The translations under genes and the position numbers were made by a program. The notes under the pieces were generated by a model. The model saw only the letters and a list, made by a program, of their open reading frames with translations, had not been told where the DNA came from and did no database searches. Source: Streptomyces sp. Go-475 (GTDB taxonomy: Bacteria > Actinomycetota > Actinomycetes > Streptomycetales > Streptomycetaceae). From it: a stretch of DNA of 64,000 nucleotides. Positions 1-8,831 of the stretch are shown piece by piece (positions within the stretch are counted from its first letter, which is position 1; each line of letters begins with the position of its first letter). The DNA lies in assembly GCF_003330845.1 (NCBI RefSeq), contig NZ_CP026121.1, positions 1,488,001 to 1,552,000 of the forward strand, in the 5' to 3' direction.

Positions 1-1832
1 GCGCAGGAGGCGTTCGCAGCCGACGGGGGCGAGGGCCTTGCGCAGCAGGGGGTCGAAGGCGTCCTTGCAGCCGCTGTCCGGGGCGACGGCGATCCGGGTC
101 CAGGTGCGGTCGGCGCCGCCGGGGCCGGCGCCCTGGCCCTGCACGGTGGGCGGGAACAGCTGGTCGACCGGGACGCTGTGCCAGAGGCCGCCGGCGGCGG
201 TGAAGGTGCTGCGCGAGCCCTCGCCGCCGGAGTCCCCGACCAGCCAGCTGCCGGTGACCGCGCCGGAGATGAGCCCCAGCCCGAGCACCAGGCAAACGGC
301 GGCCGCGACGGCCTGCGACCTGCCGCGCCGCCCGAGCGGACGGGGCCGGGCGTCGCCGTCGTACACCTCGGGCTCCCCGAACGAGACGACGGGCCGCGTG
401 GCGCCGGGCGTACCGCCGGGGGCCAAGGGGGCGCTCCAGGAGAGTGCCGGGTCGGGTGAGACGGGGGTGGTCTCCGGGGCGGGGCGGGGGGAAGGGGGGG
501 TCGGCGAGGCGTGCGGGGCGACGGCGGGGCAGGGTGGGACTGCCGCTCGTGCGCAGACGACTGGGCGGTGTGGGACTGCCGCTCGTGCGGAGACGGCGGG
601 GCGGTGTGCGGCTGCCGGTCGCGCGCAGACGACTGGGCAGCGTGGGGCTGCCGCTCGCGCGGAGACGGCGGGGCGGTGTGCGGCTGCCGGTCGCGCGCAG
701 ACGACTGGGCAGCGTGGGGCTGCCGCTCGCGCGGAGACGGCGGGGCGGTGCGGGGCTGCCGGTCGGGGGCCGACGGCAGGCGTATCCCGCGTCCGGCGGT
801 CGAAGCGGCAGCGTCGGAACCGGCTCCGGCGGCCGCACCGGTCTGCGGCTCGCGCGTGGGGCGCGGCGGGGCGCCTGGCCGTACGGCCCCGGGTCGGCTT
901 GCCGACGACACGGCCGACGTCCCCGGCACACCGGGGGCGTCGGGGCGGCCGAAGGATGCAGCGGTCTCGGCGGGTGACGGTTCCGCGGGGACCGGACGCA
1001 GGCGAGCGGTCGTCTCGGACGCGTTCTCGTCCGGGGCGCCGGTACGGCGTGGCGTGGGCAGACGGAAGGGCCGCCCGACCGTCTCGGACGAGCCCCCGGC
1101 CGGGGTGTCCGCCCGACCGGGCGCGGTGAGACGGTACGGCCGGTTCGTCCCCGCCGAGCCCTCGTCCGACGCGCCGGAACCGTGCGCGCGGCCGGACGAG
1201 CCCGACGACGTCCCCGACTGGGAGTCCGAGCGGTCGCGGATGACGCTGGGCGGCGTGTCCGGGAAGCGGGCGGAGGCGGGGGGCGGGGGCAGGGTCGTGG
1301 AGTCGCTGCGCTGTGGGGCGGCGGTGCCGAAGCTCGGGAAGCGGGGACGGCCGGAAGGGCCACCGGCCTGCCCGGAGGACGCCGCACCGCCCCGAGTCGC
1401 CTGTCCCTGGTCCGGGCCGGCCCCGGTCGACGCGCCGCTCGGGCCGAAGCGTCCACCGGACGCCTCGCGGCCCTCGGCCGCGGACACGGACATGGACGAG
1501 GCCGTGTCGCGGTCCGAGGACGACCGCGGCGCACCGGCCGCCGAACCCACACGGGCACTCACATCCGAGCCGGAACCCGCACGGGACCCGACACCCGAGC
1601 CGGAACCCGCACGGGATCCAGCGCCCGAACCGGACTCCACACGGGACCCGGCGTCCGAGCCGTCCGCGTTCGAAGTCCCGCGTCCGTCCGGCACCGGGCT
1701 GGAAGGGGCGGCGGCGGTGCGTCCGTCCGCGTTGGTCGCCTCGGGTGGGTGGGGCGGGCGGGGTGGGGCGGAAGGGCGGGGAGGTGTCGAGGGGCGCGGG
1801 GGGAAGGAGGCGCGTTGCGCTTCCGTGCTCAT
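1..1832 (-). CDS. Large low-complexity single-pass membrane protein, C-terminus beyond window edge, apparent frameshift
   Basis: The gene reads leftward from an ATG at 1832-1830 and runs off the window. The first 430 or so residues are Pro/Ser/Gly/Arg-rich and look disordered, with Ser-Arg-Ala-Gly repeats near 1560-1660 and a 24-residue repeat encoded by 541-775. A hydrophobic helix (VCLVLGLGLISGA) follows near 300-270. After it comes an ordered, presumably extracellular region containing GLWHSVPVDQLFPP and a Cys-containing segment (DSGCKDAFDPLL), a layout typical of streptomycete proteins with a long cytoplasmic tail. The frame used from 1832 to about 520 differs from the convincing frame used below about 480. 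One missing base in the G-rich tract at 481-500 would join them. I do not recognise a function. Alternatively, the distal part could be a separate gene with its own start. Confidence 0.6.
   Translation of the reverse strand, partial: MSTEAQRASFPPRPSTPPRPSAPPRPPHPPEATNADGRTAAAPSSPVPDGRGTSNADGSDAGSRVESGSGAGSRAGSGSGVGSRAGSGSDVSARVGSAAGAPRSSSDRDTASSMSVSAAEGREASGGRFGPSGASTGAGPDQGQATRGGAASSGQAGGPSGRPRFPSFGTAAPQRSDSTTLPPPPASARFPDTPPSVIRDRSDSQSGTSSGSSGRAHGSGASDEGSAGTNRPYRLTAPGRADTPAGGSSETVGRPFRLPTPRRTGAPDENASETTARLRPVPAEPSPAETAASFGRPDAPGVPGTSAVSSASRPGAVRPGAPPRPTREPQTGAAAGAGSDAAASTAGRGIRLPSAPDRQPRTAPPSPRERQPHAAQSSARDRQPHTAPPSPRERQPHAAQSSARDRQPHTAPPSPHERQSHTAQSSAHERQSHPAPPSPRTPRRPPLPPAPPRRPPPSHPTRHSPGAPPWPPAVRPAPRGPSSRSGSPRCTTATPGPVRSGGAAGRRPSRPPFAWCSGWGSSPARSPAAGWSGTPAARARAAPSPPPAASGTASRSTSCSRPPCRARAPAPAAPTAPGPGSPSPRTAAARTPSTPCCARPSPPSAANASC
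541..775 (-). repeat. 72-bp in-frame tandem repeat, about 3 copies
   Basis: The motif gcagacgactggg begins at 553, 625 and 697, an exact 72-bp period, and the copies then decay. Read on the minus strand in the frame of the 1832 start, each unit encodes 24 residues that are rich in Gln, His, Pro and Ser and begin with RQPHAAQSSARD. This is a coding repeat in the disordered part of the left-edge membrane protein. Confidence 0.8.
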
Positions 1833-2103
1833 GCACCCCCCCGTTTCCTCGTACCCGGGCCGCTCGTTCTCGCGCGGGCCGGTGCTGTCCTGCCCGAGGC
1901 CCGGCACCGCTTCGTCCCGGGCACACATACCCGTACGAACGGAGCGTCATCCCGGCACGGCTTTCCGGCCGGCGTCGTTCCGCCGTACGTGCGCGTCACT
2001 CTACGGCTTGTCCCTGGGCGAACGGGAACCAGTCCACGAGCCCGGGGCATCTGCCCGGAACGTCCCCCTACCCTGCGGTAATTCAGTCTGGCAGGCTGCG
2101 TTC

Positions 2104-3306
2104 ATGACTGCGCGCGCCGCCGACCGGGCCCGTTACGACCGGGCCACCGCCCATCTCGACGCCCCTCTCGCGATCGTGGACCTGGAGGCTTTCGACGCCA
2201 ACGCCGCCGACCTGGTCCGCCGCGCCGGGGGCAAGCCGATCCGCGTCGCCAGCAAATCCGTGCGGTGCCGTGCGCTGCTGGAACGCGTCCTGGCCCGGGA
2301 CGGTTTCGCGGGGATCATGTCGTTCACCCTGGCCGAGTCGCTGTGGCTGGCCCGGTCGGGGTTCGAGGACGTGCTGCTCGCCTACCCGTCCGCCGACCGT
2401 GCCGCGTACGCGGAACTCGCCGGCGATCCCAAGCTCGCCGCCGCCGTCACCGTGATGGTCGACGACGTCGCGCAGCTCGATCTCATCGACGCCTCGCGGG
2501 GCGGCGGGCGTGAAGTCGTCCGCGTGTGCCTGGAGTTGGACACGTCCTTGAGGCTGCTCGGCGGGCGGGTGCGGGTCGGGGCCCGGCGTTCGCCGCTGCA
2601 CTCCCCCGCCGAGGTCGCCGACGTGGCCCGGGCGGTGGCCCGGCGGCCGGGCTTCGAGGTCGTGGGGATCATGGCCTACGAGGGGCACATCGCGGGTGTC
2701 GGGGACGCGGTGGCGGGGCGGCCGCTGCGGTCCCGTGCCGTACGGCTGATGCAGGCGGCCGCCAAGCGTGAACTCGCCGAGCGGCGCGCCGAGGTGGTGC
2801 GCGCGGTGCGGGCCGTCGTGCCGGGGCTGGAGTTCGTCAACGGCGGGGGCACCGGGTCGGTGCAGCACACGGCGGCCGAGGACGCGGTGACCGAGATCGC
2901 CGCCGGGTCGGGGCTGTACGTGCCGCGGCTGTTCGACAACTACACGTCGTTCCGCGGCCGTCCGGCGGCCCTCTTCGCCCAGCCCGTCGTGCGGCGGCCG
3001 GGCGTCGGCGTCGTGACGGTCCTCGGCGGCGGGTATCCCGCCTCCGGTGCGGCCGGGCCCGACCGGTCGCCCGTGCCGTACCTGCCCGAGGGGCTGCGCT
3101 ACGACCCGCAGGAGGGGGCCGGTGAGGTGCAGACGCCGCTGCTCGGCTCGCCCGCCGACGATCTGCTGATCGGGGACAAGGTGTGGTTCCGGCACGCCAA
3201 GGCCGGTGAGCTGTGCGAGCGGTTCGAAGCGCTGCACCTGGTCGAGGGGGACGCGGTCACGGCGACCGTGCCGACGTACCGGGGCGAGGGTCACACGTTC
3301 CTGTAG
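2104..3306 (+). CDS. PLP-dependent alanine racemase / D-threonine aldolase-like amino-acid lyase
   Basis: The predicted protein has 400 residues and is related to the fold-type III PLP enzymes: alanine racemase N-terminal barrel plus the D-serine dehydratase/D-threonine aldolase C-terminal domain. The PLP lysine is probably Lys47 in VASKSVRC, near the start of the barrel as usual. Later barrel motifs include GIMAYEGHIAG and VNGGGTGS. The C-terminus carries VWFRHAKAGELCERF, resembling the His/Cys metal site of D-serine dehydratases. I start at ATG 2104 because the upstream open frame is antisense to the left-edge gene and has no such homology. Substrate is not deducible. It could be a lyase, aldolase or deaminase acting on a D-amino acid. 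It stands alone and diverges from the left-edge gene. Confidence 0.85.
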   Translation: MTARAADRARYDRATAHLDAPLAIVDLEAFDANAADLVRRAGGKPIRVASKSVRCRALLERVLARDGFAGIMSFTLAESLWLARSGFEDVLLAYPSADRAAYAELAGDPKLAAAVTVMVDDVAQLDLIDASRGGGREVVRVCLELDTSLRLLGGRVRVGARRSPLHSPAEVADVARAVARRPGFEVVGIMAYEGHIAGVGDAVAGRPLRSRAVRLMQAAAKRELAERRAEVVRAVRAVVPGLEFVNGGGTGSVQHTAAEDAVTEIAAGSGLYVPRLFDNYTSFRGRPAALFAQPVVRRPGVGVVTVLGGGYPASGAAGPDRSPVPYLPEGLRYDPQEGAGEVQTPLLGSPADDLLIGDKVWFRHAKAGELCERFEALHLVEGDAVTATVPTYRGEGHTFL

Positions 3307-3341
3307 CGGATCGGTGGCTCGGTCCTGTTGCGGACGGCGGC

Positions 3342-4268
3342 TCAGTCCGACGGGCCGATGCTGCTGCCCACGCCGCCGCCCGTGTCCGCGTCGCCGAACG
3401 GCCGGATGCCCTTGGTGATGCGGTCCATGTCGGCGAGCGGCGGCCCGTCCCCGCCCGCGTCGAAGACGTACCGGACGAGGACCGGTGACTCGGTGCCGAC
3501 GCTGGAGGGGAAGACGAGCGACTGGACGTAGCCGCCCGGGCCCTTGGCGGTGTGCACGCGCCAGCGCACGAGGTACCCGGCGCGGCCGGCCACCGCGACC
3601 GGCCCGGACTTGACGACCTGGTGCGACGTGATGCCCCCGTGGAGTTCGCGGCCGAGTCTGTCGCGGTCGTAGGCCTCGTCGGCCGCGTCCTTGATGTCCG
3701 CCTCGGCGAGGGCCTCGGGGGACTTCTCGTCGTTCTCGGTCACGGTGCGGGAGAGGACGAGGCCGTGGCGGCAGAGGCCGACGCCGCCGGGGCAGTCGTA
3801 GGTGCCGTCCGTCGTCATCACGACGTCGTCCTGGGCGATGTGCTGCGGGCGGACCCAGCCGTCGAGCAGGGGGAAGGTGACGCCGTTGAGCTGGTCCTCG
3901 ACGACGGCCGGGCCGGCGTCGGCGGGTGTCTCGGACGCGGACGTCCCGGGGGCCGGTTCCGGCGGGCCGGTCGGGGACGTGGACGCGGGGGCCGTCGGGG
4001 CGGACCTCGCGTCCGTGCCGCCGTCGCCGTCGCCGTCGCCGTCGAAGGCTACGGCCGCGGTGACGATCGCCGCGACGAGGACGGCTCCCGCGGCGGTGAC
4101 CGCGACGGCCTTCGCCCGCCCGGCGCCGCCGCCCGGGGGCGGGGGCACCGGGCCGCCGGGGGCCTCGGGCGCGCGGCGGTGCTCGGTCCAGGCCGTGCCG
4201 TCCCACCAGCGCTGAAGGTGCGGTGCGTGCGGGTCGGGGTACCAGCCGGGCGGCGGCGTCATGCTCAT
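3342..4268 (-). CDS. DUF2510-type membrane-anchored protein
   Basis: The predicted protein has 308 residues. Residues 4-32 (PPPGWYPDPHAPHLQRWWDG) are a DUF2510 motif, a short Trp-rich segment found at the N-terminus of many actinobacterial membrane proteins. A Pro/Gly linker follows, then a single membrane helix (VTAAGAVLVAAIVTAAVAF), an Asp-Gly run and a Thr/Pro/Ser-rich stalk. The C-terminal half is a probably extracellular domain that contains a Cys pair (TYDCPGGVGLCRHG). A second ATG lies two codons into the frame. I chose the upstream ATG at 4268, and the ribosome binding site is weak for both. Function is unknown. It lies downstream of the ethanolamine-type operon on the same strand, separated by about 40 bp, so read-through is possible. 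Confidence 0.8.
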   Translation of the reverse strand: MSMTPPPGWYPDPHAPHLQRWWDGTAWTEHRRAPEAPGGPVPPPPGGGAGRAKAVAVTAAGAVLVAAIVTAAVAFDGDGDGDGGTDARSAPTAPASTSPTGPPEPAPGTSASETPADAGPAVVEDQLNGVTFPLLDGWVRPQHIAQDDVVMTTDGTYDCPGGVGLCRHGLVLSRTVTENDEKSPEALAEADIKDAADEAYDRDRLGRELHGGITSHQVVKSGPVAVAGRAGYLVRWRVHTAKGPGGYVQSLVFPSSVGTESPVLVRYVFDAGGDGPPLADMDRITKGIRPFGDADTGGGVGSSIGPSD

Positions 4269-4309
4269 CCCGGCACTGTAGGGCGAGTCACCGGCCGCAC
4301 GGGCACGCC

Positions 4310-5095
4310 TTACAGGGGTGTGACATACGCCCCCGCGATGCCGCCGTCCACCAGGAAGTCGGTGGCGTTGACGAACGAGGAGTCGTCGCTGGCGAGGAAG
4401 GCGACGGCGGCGGCGATCTCCTCGGCCTCGGCGAAGCGGCCCAGCGGGATGTGCACCAGACGGCGCGCGGCCCGCTCCGGGTCCTTGGCGAACAGCTCCT
4501 GGAGGAGCGGGGTGTTGACCGGGCCGGGGCACAGGGCGTTGACGCGGATGCCCTCGCGGGCGAACTGCACGCCCAGCTCGCGGGACATGGCGAGGACGCC
4601 GCCCTTGGAGGCGGTGTAGGAGATCTGCGAGGTGGCCGCGCCCATCCTGGCCACGAAGGAGGCCGTGTTGATGATCGAGCCCTTGCCCTGGCGCCGCATG
4701 TAGGGGATGGCGGCCTTGCAGCACAGGTAGACGGAGGTGAGGTTGACCTCCTGGACGCGCTTCCAGGCCTCCAGGCCGGTCTCCAGGATGGAGTCGTCGT
4801 CGGGCGGGGAGATGCCGGCGTTGTTGAAGGCGATGTCGACGCTGCCGTAGGTGTCGTAGGCGGTCCTGAAGAGGGCCTCGACCTCCTCGGGGTCGGTGAC
4901 GTCGACCTTCACGAAGGTGCCGCCGGTCTCTTCTGCCGCGGCCTTGCCGCGGGTCTCGTCGACGTCGCCGCAGACGACGTGCGCGCCCTCGGAGGCGAGG
5001 CGGCGGGCGGCGGCGAGTCCGATGCCGCTGCCGGCTCCGGTGACGACGGCGGTACGGCCGACCAGGCGGCGGCAGATGTTCTCCTGAGCGGTCAC
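4310..5095 (-). CDS. Short-chain dehydrogenase/reductase (SDR)
   Basis: The predicted protein has 261 residues, normal for a classical SDR. The NAD(P)-binding motif is TGAGSGIG near residue 20. NNAGIS follows near residue 92, and the catalytic Tyr/Lys pair is in ISYTASKGG. The VCGDVDET segment after the second strand suggests NAD preference. The GTG start at 5095 overlaps the aldehyde dehydrogenase stop as GTGA, so the two are translationally coupled. As third gene of a GS-like/ALDH/SDR operon it probably oxidises an alcohol intermediate, for example gamma-glutamylethanolamide to its aldehyde. That step assignment is inference. It could equally be a general 3-oxoacyl reductase-like enzyme. 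Confidence 0.88.
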   Translation of the reverse strand: MTAQENICRRLVGRTAVVTGAGSGIGLAAARRLASEGAHVVCGDVDETRGKAAAEETGGTFVKVDVTDPEEVEALFRTAYDTYGSVDIAFNNAGISPPDDDSILETGLEAWKRVQEVNLTSVYLCCKAAIPYMRRQGKGSIINTASFVARMGAATSQISYTASKGGVLAMSRELGVQFAREGIRVNALCPGPVNTPLLQELFAKDPERAARRLVHIPLGRFAEAEEIAAAVAFLASDDSSFVNATDFLVDGGIAGAYVTPL

Positions 5096-6477
5096 TGTGC
5101 GGGGCCCTCCGTGCTGATGAAGACGTTCTTGGTTTCGGTGAAGGCGGCCAGGGCGTCGGGGCCGAGTTCGCGGCCGACGCCGGACTGCTTGTAGCCGCCG
5201 AACGGGGTCCAGTAGCGGACGCTGGCGTGGGAGTTGACGGACAGGTTGCCGGCGCGGACGGCCCGGGAGACGCGCAGGGCGCGGCCGACGTCACGGGTCC
5301 AGATGGAGCCGGAGAGGCCGTAGGGGGTGTCGTTGGCGAGGCGGATCGCGTCGGCCTCGTCGGTGAAGGGCAGGAGGACGGCGACCGGGCCGAAGATCTC
5401 CTCGCAGGCCGCGGGCGAGTCGGGGCTCTCCCCGGTGAGGACGGTCGGCGGGAACCAGAAGCCGGGTCCCTCGGGGGCGCTGCCGCGCAGGGCCGGGGCG
5501 TCGTCGGGCACGAAGCTCCGGACGCGGTCCAGTTGCTGCCGGGAGATCAGCGGGCCCATCTGGGTCTTGTCGTCGGCCGGGTCGCCCACCACCACGGCGG
5601 ACAGGGCGTCGGCGAGCAGGTCGCGGACCTCGTCGTAGACGGACTGCTGGACCAGGACGCGGGTGCGGGCGCAGCAGTCCTGGCCGGAGTTGTCGAGGAA
5701 GGAGAAGGGGTCGACGGCGGTTGTGAGGTCGGCGTCGGCGAAGACGATGTTGGGGCTCTTGCCGCCGAGTTCGAGGGTCACGGGCTTGACCTGCTCGGCG
5801 CCGAGCGCGGCGACGCGCGCGCCGGTGCGGGTGGAGCCGGTGAAGACGATCTTGGCGACTCCGGGATGCCGGACGAGCGCGTCGCCGGTGATGTCGCCGC
5901 GTCCGGGCAGGACCTGGAAGAGGTGCTCGGGGAGACCGGCCTCCAGGGCGAGTTCGGCCAGGCGCAGGGCGGTGAGCGGGGTGGTCTCGGCGGGCTTGAG
6001 GATGACCGCGTTGCCCGCAGCGAGGGCCGGGGCGGTGCCCCAGGCGGCGATGGGCATCGGGAAGTTCCAGGGGGCGATCACGCCGACCACGCCGAGCGGT
6101 TCGAGGATCGTCACGTCCAGGCCGCCGGGCACGGGGATCTGCCGGCCGGTGAGCCGCTCCACTCCCCCGGCCGCGTAGTCCAGCAGGTCACGGACGTTGC
6201 CGGCCTCCCAGCGGGCGTTGCCGATCAGGTGGCCGGCCTCGCGGACCTCCAGGCGGGCCAGTTCCTCCAGGTGCTGGTCGACGGTGGCGGCGAAGCGGCG
6301 GAGCAGCCGGGCGCGGTCCGCGGGGGGCAGGGCGGCCCAGATCCGCTGTGCCCTGGTGGCGTGCGTGACGGCCGCGTCGACGTCGGCCGGGCTCGCCCCG
6401 GCGACGGCGGCGACGACCTCCTCGGTGGCGGGGTTCAGTACGTCCAGAAGGTGCTCGGAAGACAACGGGGGCCTCAC
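5092..6477 (-). CDS. NAD(P)-dependent aldehyde dehydrogenase
   Basis: The predicted protein has 461 residues and belongs to the ALDH superfamily. Visible motifs are PWNFPMPIAAWGTAPALAAG, the catalytic Glu in LELGGKSPN, the nucleophile Cys in NSGQDCCARTR, and EIFGPVAVLLPF. The C-terminus has PFGGYKQSGVGRELG, as in betaine/gamma-aminobutyraldehyde-type enzymes. Start choice: GTG at 6477 overlaps the stop of the upstream GS-like gene as GTGA. A TTG about 12 bases downstream has a GAGG sequence at good spacing and gives MSSEHLLD, so the true N-terminus may be four residues shorter. The gene sits between the GS-like ligase and the SDR. It probably oxidises the gamma-glutamyl aminoaldehyde formed from the imported amine. 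Confidence 0.9.
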   Translation of the reverse strand: MRPPLSSEHLLDVLNPATEEVVAAVAGASPADVDAAVTHATRAQRIWAALPPADRARLLRRFAATVDQHLEELARLEVREAGHLIGNARWEAGNVRDLLDYAAGGVERLTGRQIPVPGGLDVTILEPLGVVGVIAPWNFPMPIAAWGTAPALAAGNAVILKPAETTPLTALRLAELALEAGLPEHLFQVLPGRGDITGDALVRHPGVAKIVFTGSTRTGARVAALGAEQVKPVTLELGGKSPNIVFADADLTTAVDPFSFLDNSGQDCCARTRVLVQQSVYDEVRDLLADALSAVVVGDPADDKTQMGPLISRQQLDRVRSFVPDDAPALRGSAPEGPGFWFPPTVLTGESPDSPAACEEIFGPVAVLLPFTDEADAIRLANDTPYGLSGSIWTRDVGRALRVSRAVRAGNLSVNSHASVRYWTPFGGYKQSGVGRELGPDALAAFTETKNVFISTEGPAQ

Positions 6478-7845
6478 AGACGTTCGAAGGAGCGGCGCAG
6501 CTCCCAGTCGGTCACCGCGGCGTCGAAGGCGTCCAGTTCGACGCGCGCCATGTTGCGGTAGTGCGCGACGACCTCGTCCCCGAAGGCCGCCTTGGCGATG
6601 CTGCTGTGCTCCCAGAGCTCGGCGGCCTCGCGCAGGGTGGTCGGGACGTGGTCGAAGTCGGCGGTGTAGGCGTTGCCGGGGCAGGGCTCGGGCAGTTCCA
6701 GCTTCTGCTCGATGCCGTGCAGCCCGGCCGCGACCAGTCCGGCGACGGCGAGGTAGGGGTTGACGTCGCCGCCGGGCAGGCGGTTCTCGAAGCGCATCGA
6801 GCGGCCGTGGCCGACCACGCGCAGCGCGCAGGTGCGGTTGTCGTGGCCCCAGGCGACGGCGGTCGGGGCGAAGGAGCCGGGCTGGAACCGCTTGTAGGAG
6901 TTGATGTTGGGGGCGTAGAGCAGGGGAGAACTCGCGCAGGGCGGCGAGCTGGCCGGCGAGGAAGTGCCGCATGACGTCGGACATGCCGCCGTGGTCGTCG
7001 GAGGACCCGGCCATGGCGTTGTTGCCGTCCGCGTCGGCGAGCGAGAGGTGGATGTGGCAGGAGTTGCCCTCGCGCTCGTTGTACTTGGCCATGAAGGTGA
7101 TCGACATGCCCTCCTGGGCGGCGATCTCCTTGGCGCCGGTCTTGTAGACGCTGTGCTGGTCGCAGGTGACCAGGGCCTCGTCGTAGCGGAAGGCGATCTC
7201 GTGCTGGCCGGGGTTGCACTCGCCCTTGGCGGACTCGACGGTGAGGCCGGCCGCCGCCATCTCGTTGCGGATGCGGCGCAGCAGGGGCTCGATGCGGCCG
7301 GTGCCGAGGACCGAGTAGTCGATGTTGTACTGGTTGGCCGGGGTCAGCCCTCTGTAGCCCGCGTCCCAGGCCTGTTCGTAGGTGTCCTTGAAGACGATGA
7401 ACTCCAGCTCCGTGCCGACCTGGGCGGTGTAGCCGAGTTCGGCCAGGCGCTCCAGCTGGCGGCGCAGGATCTGGCGCGGCGCGGCGACGACCGGTGAGCC
7501 GTCGTTCCAGGCGAGGTCGGCGTGGAGCATGGCCGTGCCCTCGTTCCAGGGGACGCGGCGCAGGGTGGTCAGGTCCGGGTGCATGGCGAAGTCGCCGTAG
7601 CCGCGGTCCCAGGAGGACATGGCGTAGCCGTCGACGGTGTTCATCTCGGTGTCGACGGCGAGCAGGTAGTTGCAGCCCTCGGTGCCGTGCCGGAGCACTT
7701 CGTCGAGGAAGAAGCGTGCGGCGAACCGCTTGCCCTGGAGCCGCCCTTGCATGTCGGGGAAGGCCAGGACGACAGTGTCGATCTCACCGCCGGCGACGAG
7801 GGCGTGCAGCTCCTCGACGCTCAGCGGGGGTGTGCGGTCTGCCAC
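6474..7845 (-). pseudogene. glnA4: Glutamine-synthetase-like gamma-glutamyl-amine ligase (GlnA4 type), frameshifted
   Basis: GS type I-like ligase that begins at GTG 7845 (VADRTPPLSVEEL) with GGAGG seven bases upstream. The N-terminal grasp domain (FPDMQGRLQGKRF) and catalytic motifs (GTELEFIVF, SCHIHLSLAD) are in one frame down to about 6927. The conserved region REFS-LLYAPNINSYKRFQ is split by one extra C in a CCCC run (gggg at 6923-6926 on +). The rest (MRFENRLPGGDVNPYLA through WELRRSFERL) is intact in another frame. Corrected length is about 456 residues. S. coelicolor GlnA4 (SCO1613) is an experimentally described gamma-glutamylethanolamide synthetase. The neighbours here (ALDH, SDR, permease, hydrolase) fit that role. 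The shift could be a real inactivating mutation or a homopolymer error. No other disabling change is visible. Confidence 0.8.
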
Positions 7846-7931
7846 GGGAGAGCCTCCTTCGGCTACTTTCGGCGAGCCGGGAGCCATAAGGTATTGCGGA
7901 GAACCATTGCTTGGGAAGGGGGTACGGCCAC

Positions 7932-8666
7932 ATGCCGGAGACAGCGGGCGGGGAGGTCCGGGACCGGCTGGCGCCGGTGCTGCGGCCGGTACGCGCGGGC
8001 AACGGCTTCGAGGAGGCCCTGGAGCAGATCCTCCAGATCCTGCGGCTGGGCCTGGTGGCGGGAGGCGAGCGGCTGCCGGCGGAGCGGGAGCTGGCGGAAC
8101 GGCTGGGCATCAGCCGGGTGACGCTGCGCGAGGTGCTGAAGGTGCTCCAGGACCAGGGCCTGGTCGAGTCGCGGCGCGGCCGCTACGGCGGGACGTTCGT
8201 GCTGCCGCGCGCGGACGCCGGCGGCGAGGACGAGCTGCGGCGGCGGGTCGCCGAGGTCGACATAGAGGACGTGCTGCGCTTCCGGGAGGTGCTGGAGGTG
8301 GGCGCGGCCGGGCTGTGCGCGGCGCACGGGCTGGACGGGGAGCGGGCGGACCGGCTCCGCGAGGCGTTGGCGCGCACGCACGACGCGCCGCTCGCCGAGT
8401 ACCGCCGCCTGGACACGCTGCTGCACCTGACGCTCGCCGAGCTGTCCGGCTCCCCCACCCTCACGGCCCAGTACGCGGCCGTCCGCGCGACCGTCAACGA
8501 CCTGCTCGACTGCATCCCGCTGCTCGTGCGCAACCTGGAGCACTCCCAGCAGCAGCACACGGCCCTGGTGGAGGCCGTCATCGAGGGCGACGCCGACCAG
8601 GCGCGGGAGATCATGCGCGAGCACTGCGGGGGCACGGCGGCGCTGCTGCGGGGCTTCCTGGGCTGA
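7932..8666 (+). CDS. GntR/FadR-family transcriptional regulator
   Basis: The predicted protein has 244 residues. A winged helix-turn-helix spans about residues 25-85 (LPAERELAERLGISRVTLRE, then RRGRYGGTFV), followed by an all-helical FCD effector-binding domain from about 100 with DVLRFREVLEVGAAGL and late His residues that could bind a metal. ATG 7932 has AAGGGGG upstream. An upstream in-frame ATG lacks a ribosome binding site. The gene diverges from the GS-like operon across 86 bp and precedes the permease and hydrolase genes, so it is the likely local repressor of both arms. The effector is unknown; ethanolamine or a gamma-glutamyl derivative is an inference from context. Confidence 0.88.
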   Translation: MPETAGGEVRDRLAPVLRPVRAGNGFEEALEQILQILRLGLVAGGERLPAERELAERLGISRVTLREVLKVLQDQGLVESRRGRYGGTFVLPRADAGGEDELRRRVAEVDIEDVLRFREVLEVGAAGLCAAHGLDGERADRLREALARTHDAPLAEYRRLDTLLHLTLAELSGSPTLTAQYAAVRATVNDLLDCIPLLVRNLEHSQQQHTALVEAVIEGDADQAREIMREHCGGTAALLRGFLG

Positions 8667-8831
8667 GCCGGAACGGTGAGCCGGGACGGGTCCCGGCGGG
8701 CCGAGGATTTACTGGCGATTAACGCACGGGTCTTGCCTTCCCCCGGTCGGCACCGCAAAGGTATGGCTCCATTCCATTGAGTCGTGCCCCGCTCGACCCC
8801 GTGACCGTCGCCGCCCGTGGGGAGAATGCCC

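Noticed and set aside
511..2103. Long N-terminal extension of the PLP enzyme frame on the plus strand (a single 931-codon frame)
   Set aside because: It is antisense to the left-edge membrane protein, is low complexity, and homology begins only at ATG 2104.
6915..6935. Programmed ribosomal frameshift in the glutamine-synthetase-like gene
   Set aside because: Glutamine synthetases are not known to use one, and no slippery-site and structure combination is evident. Mutation or a base-call error is simpler.
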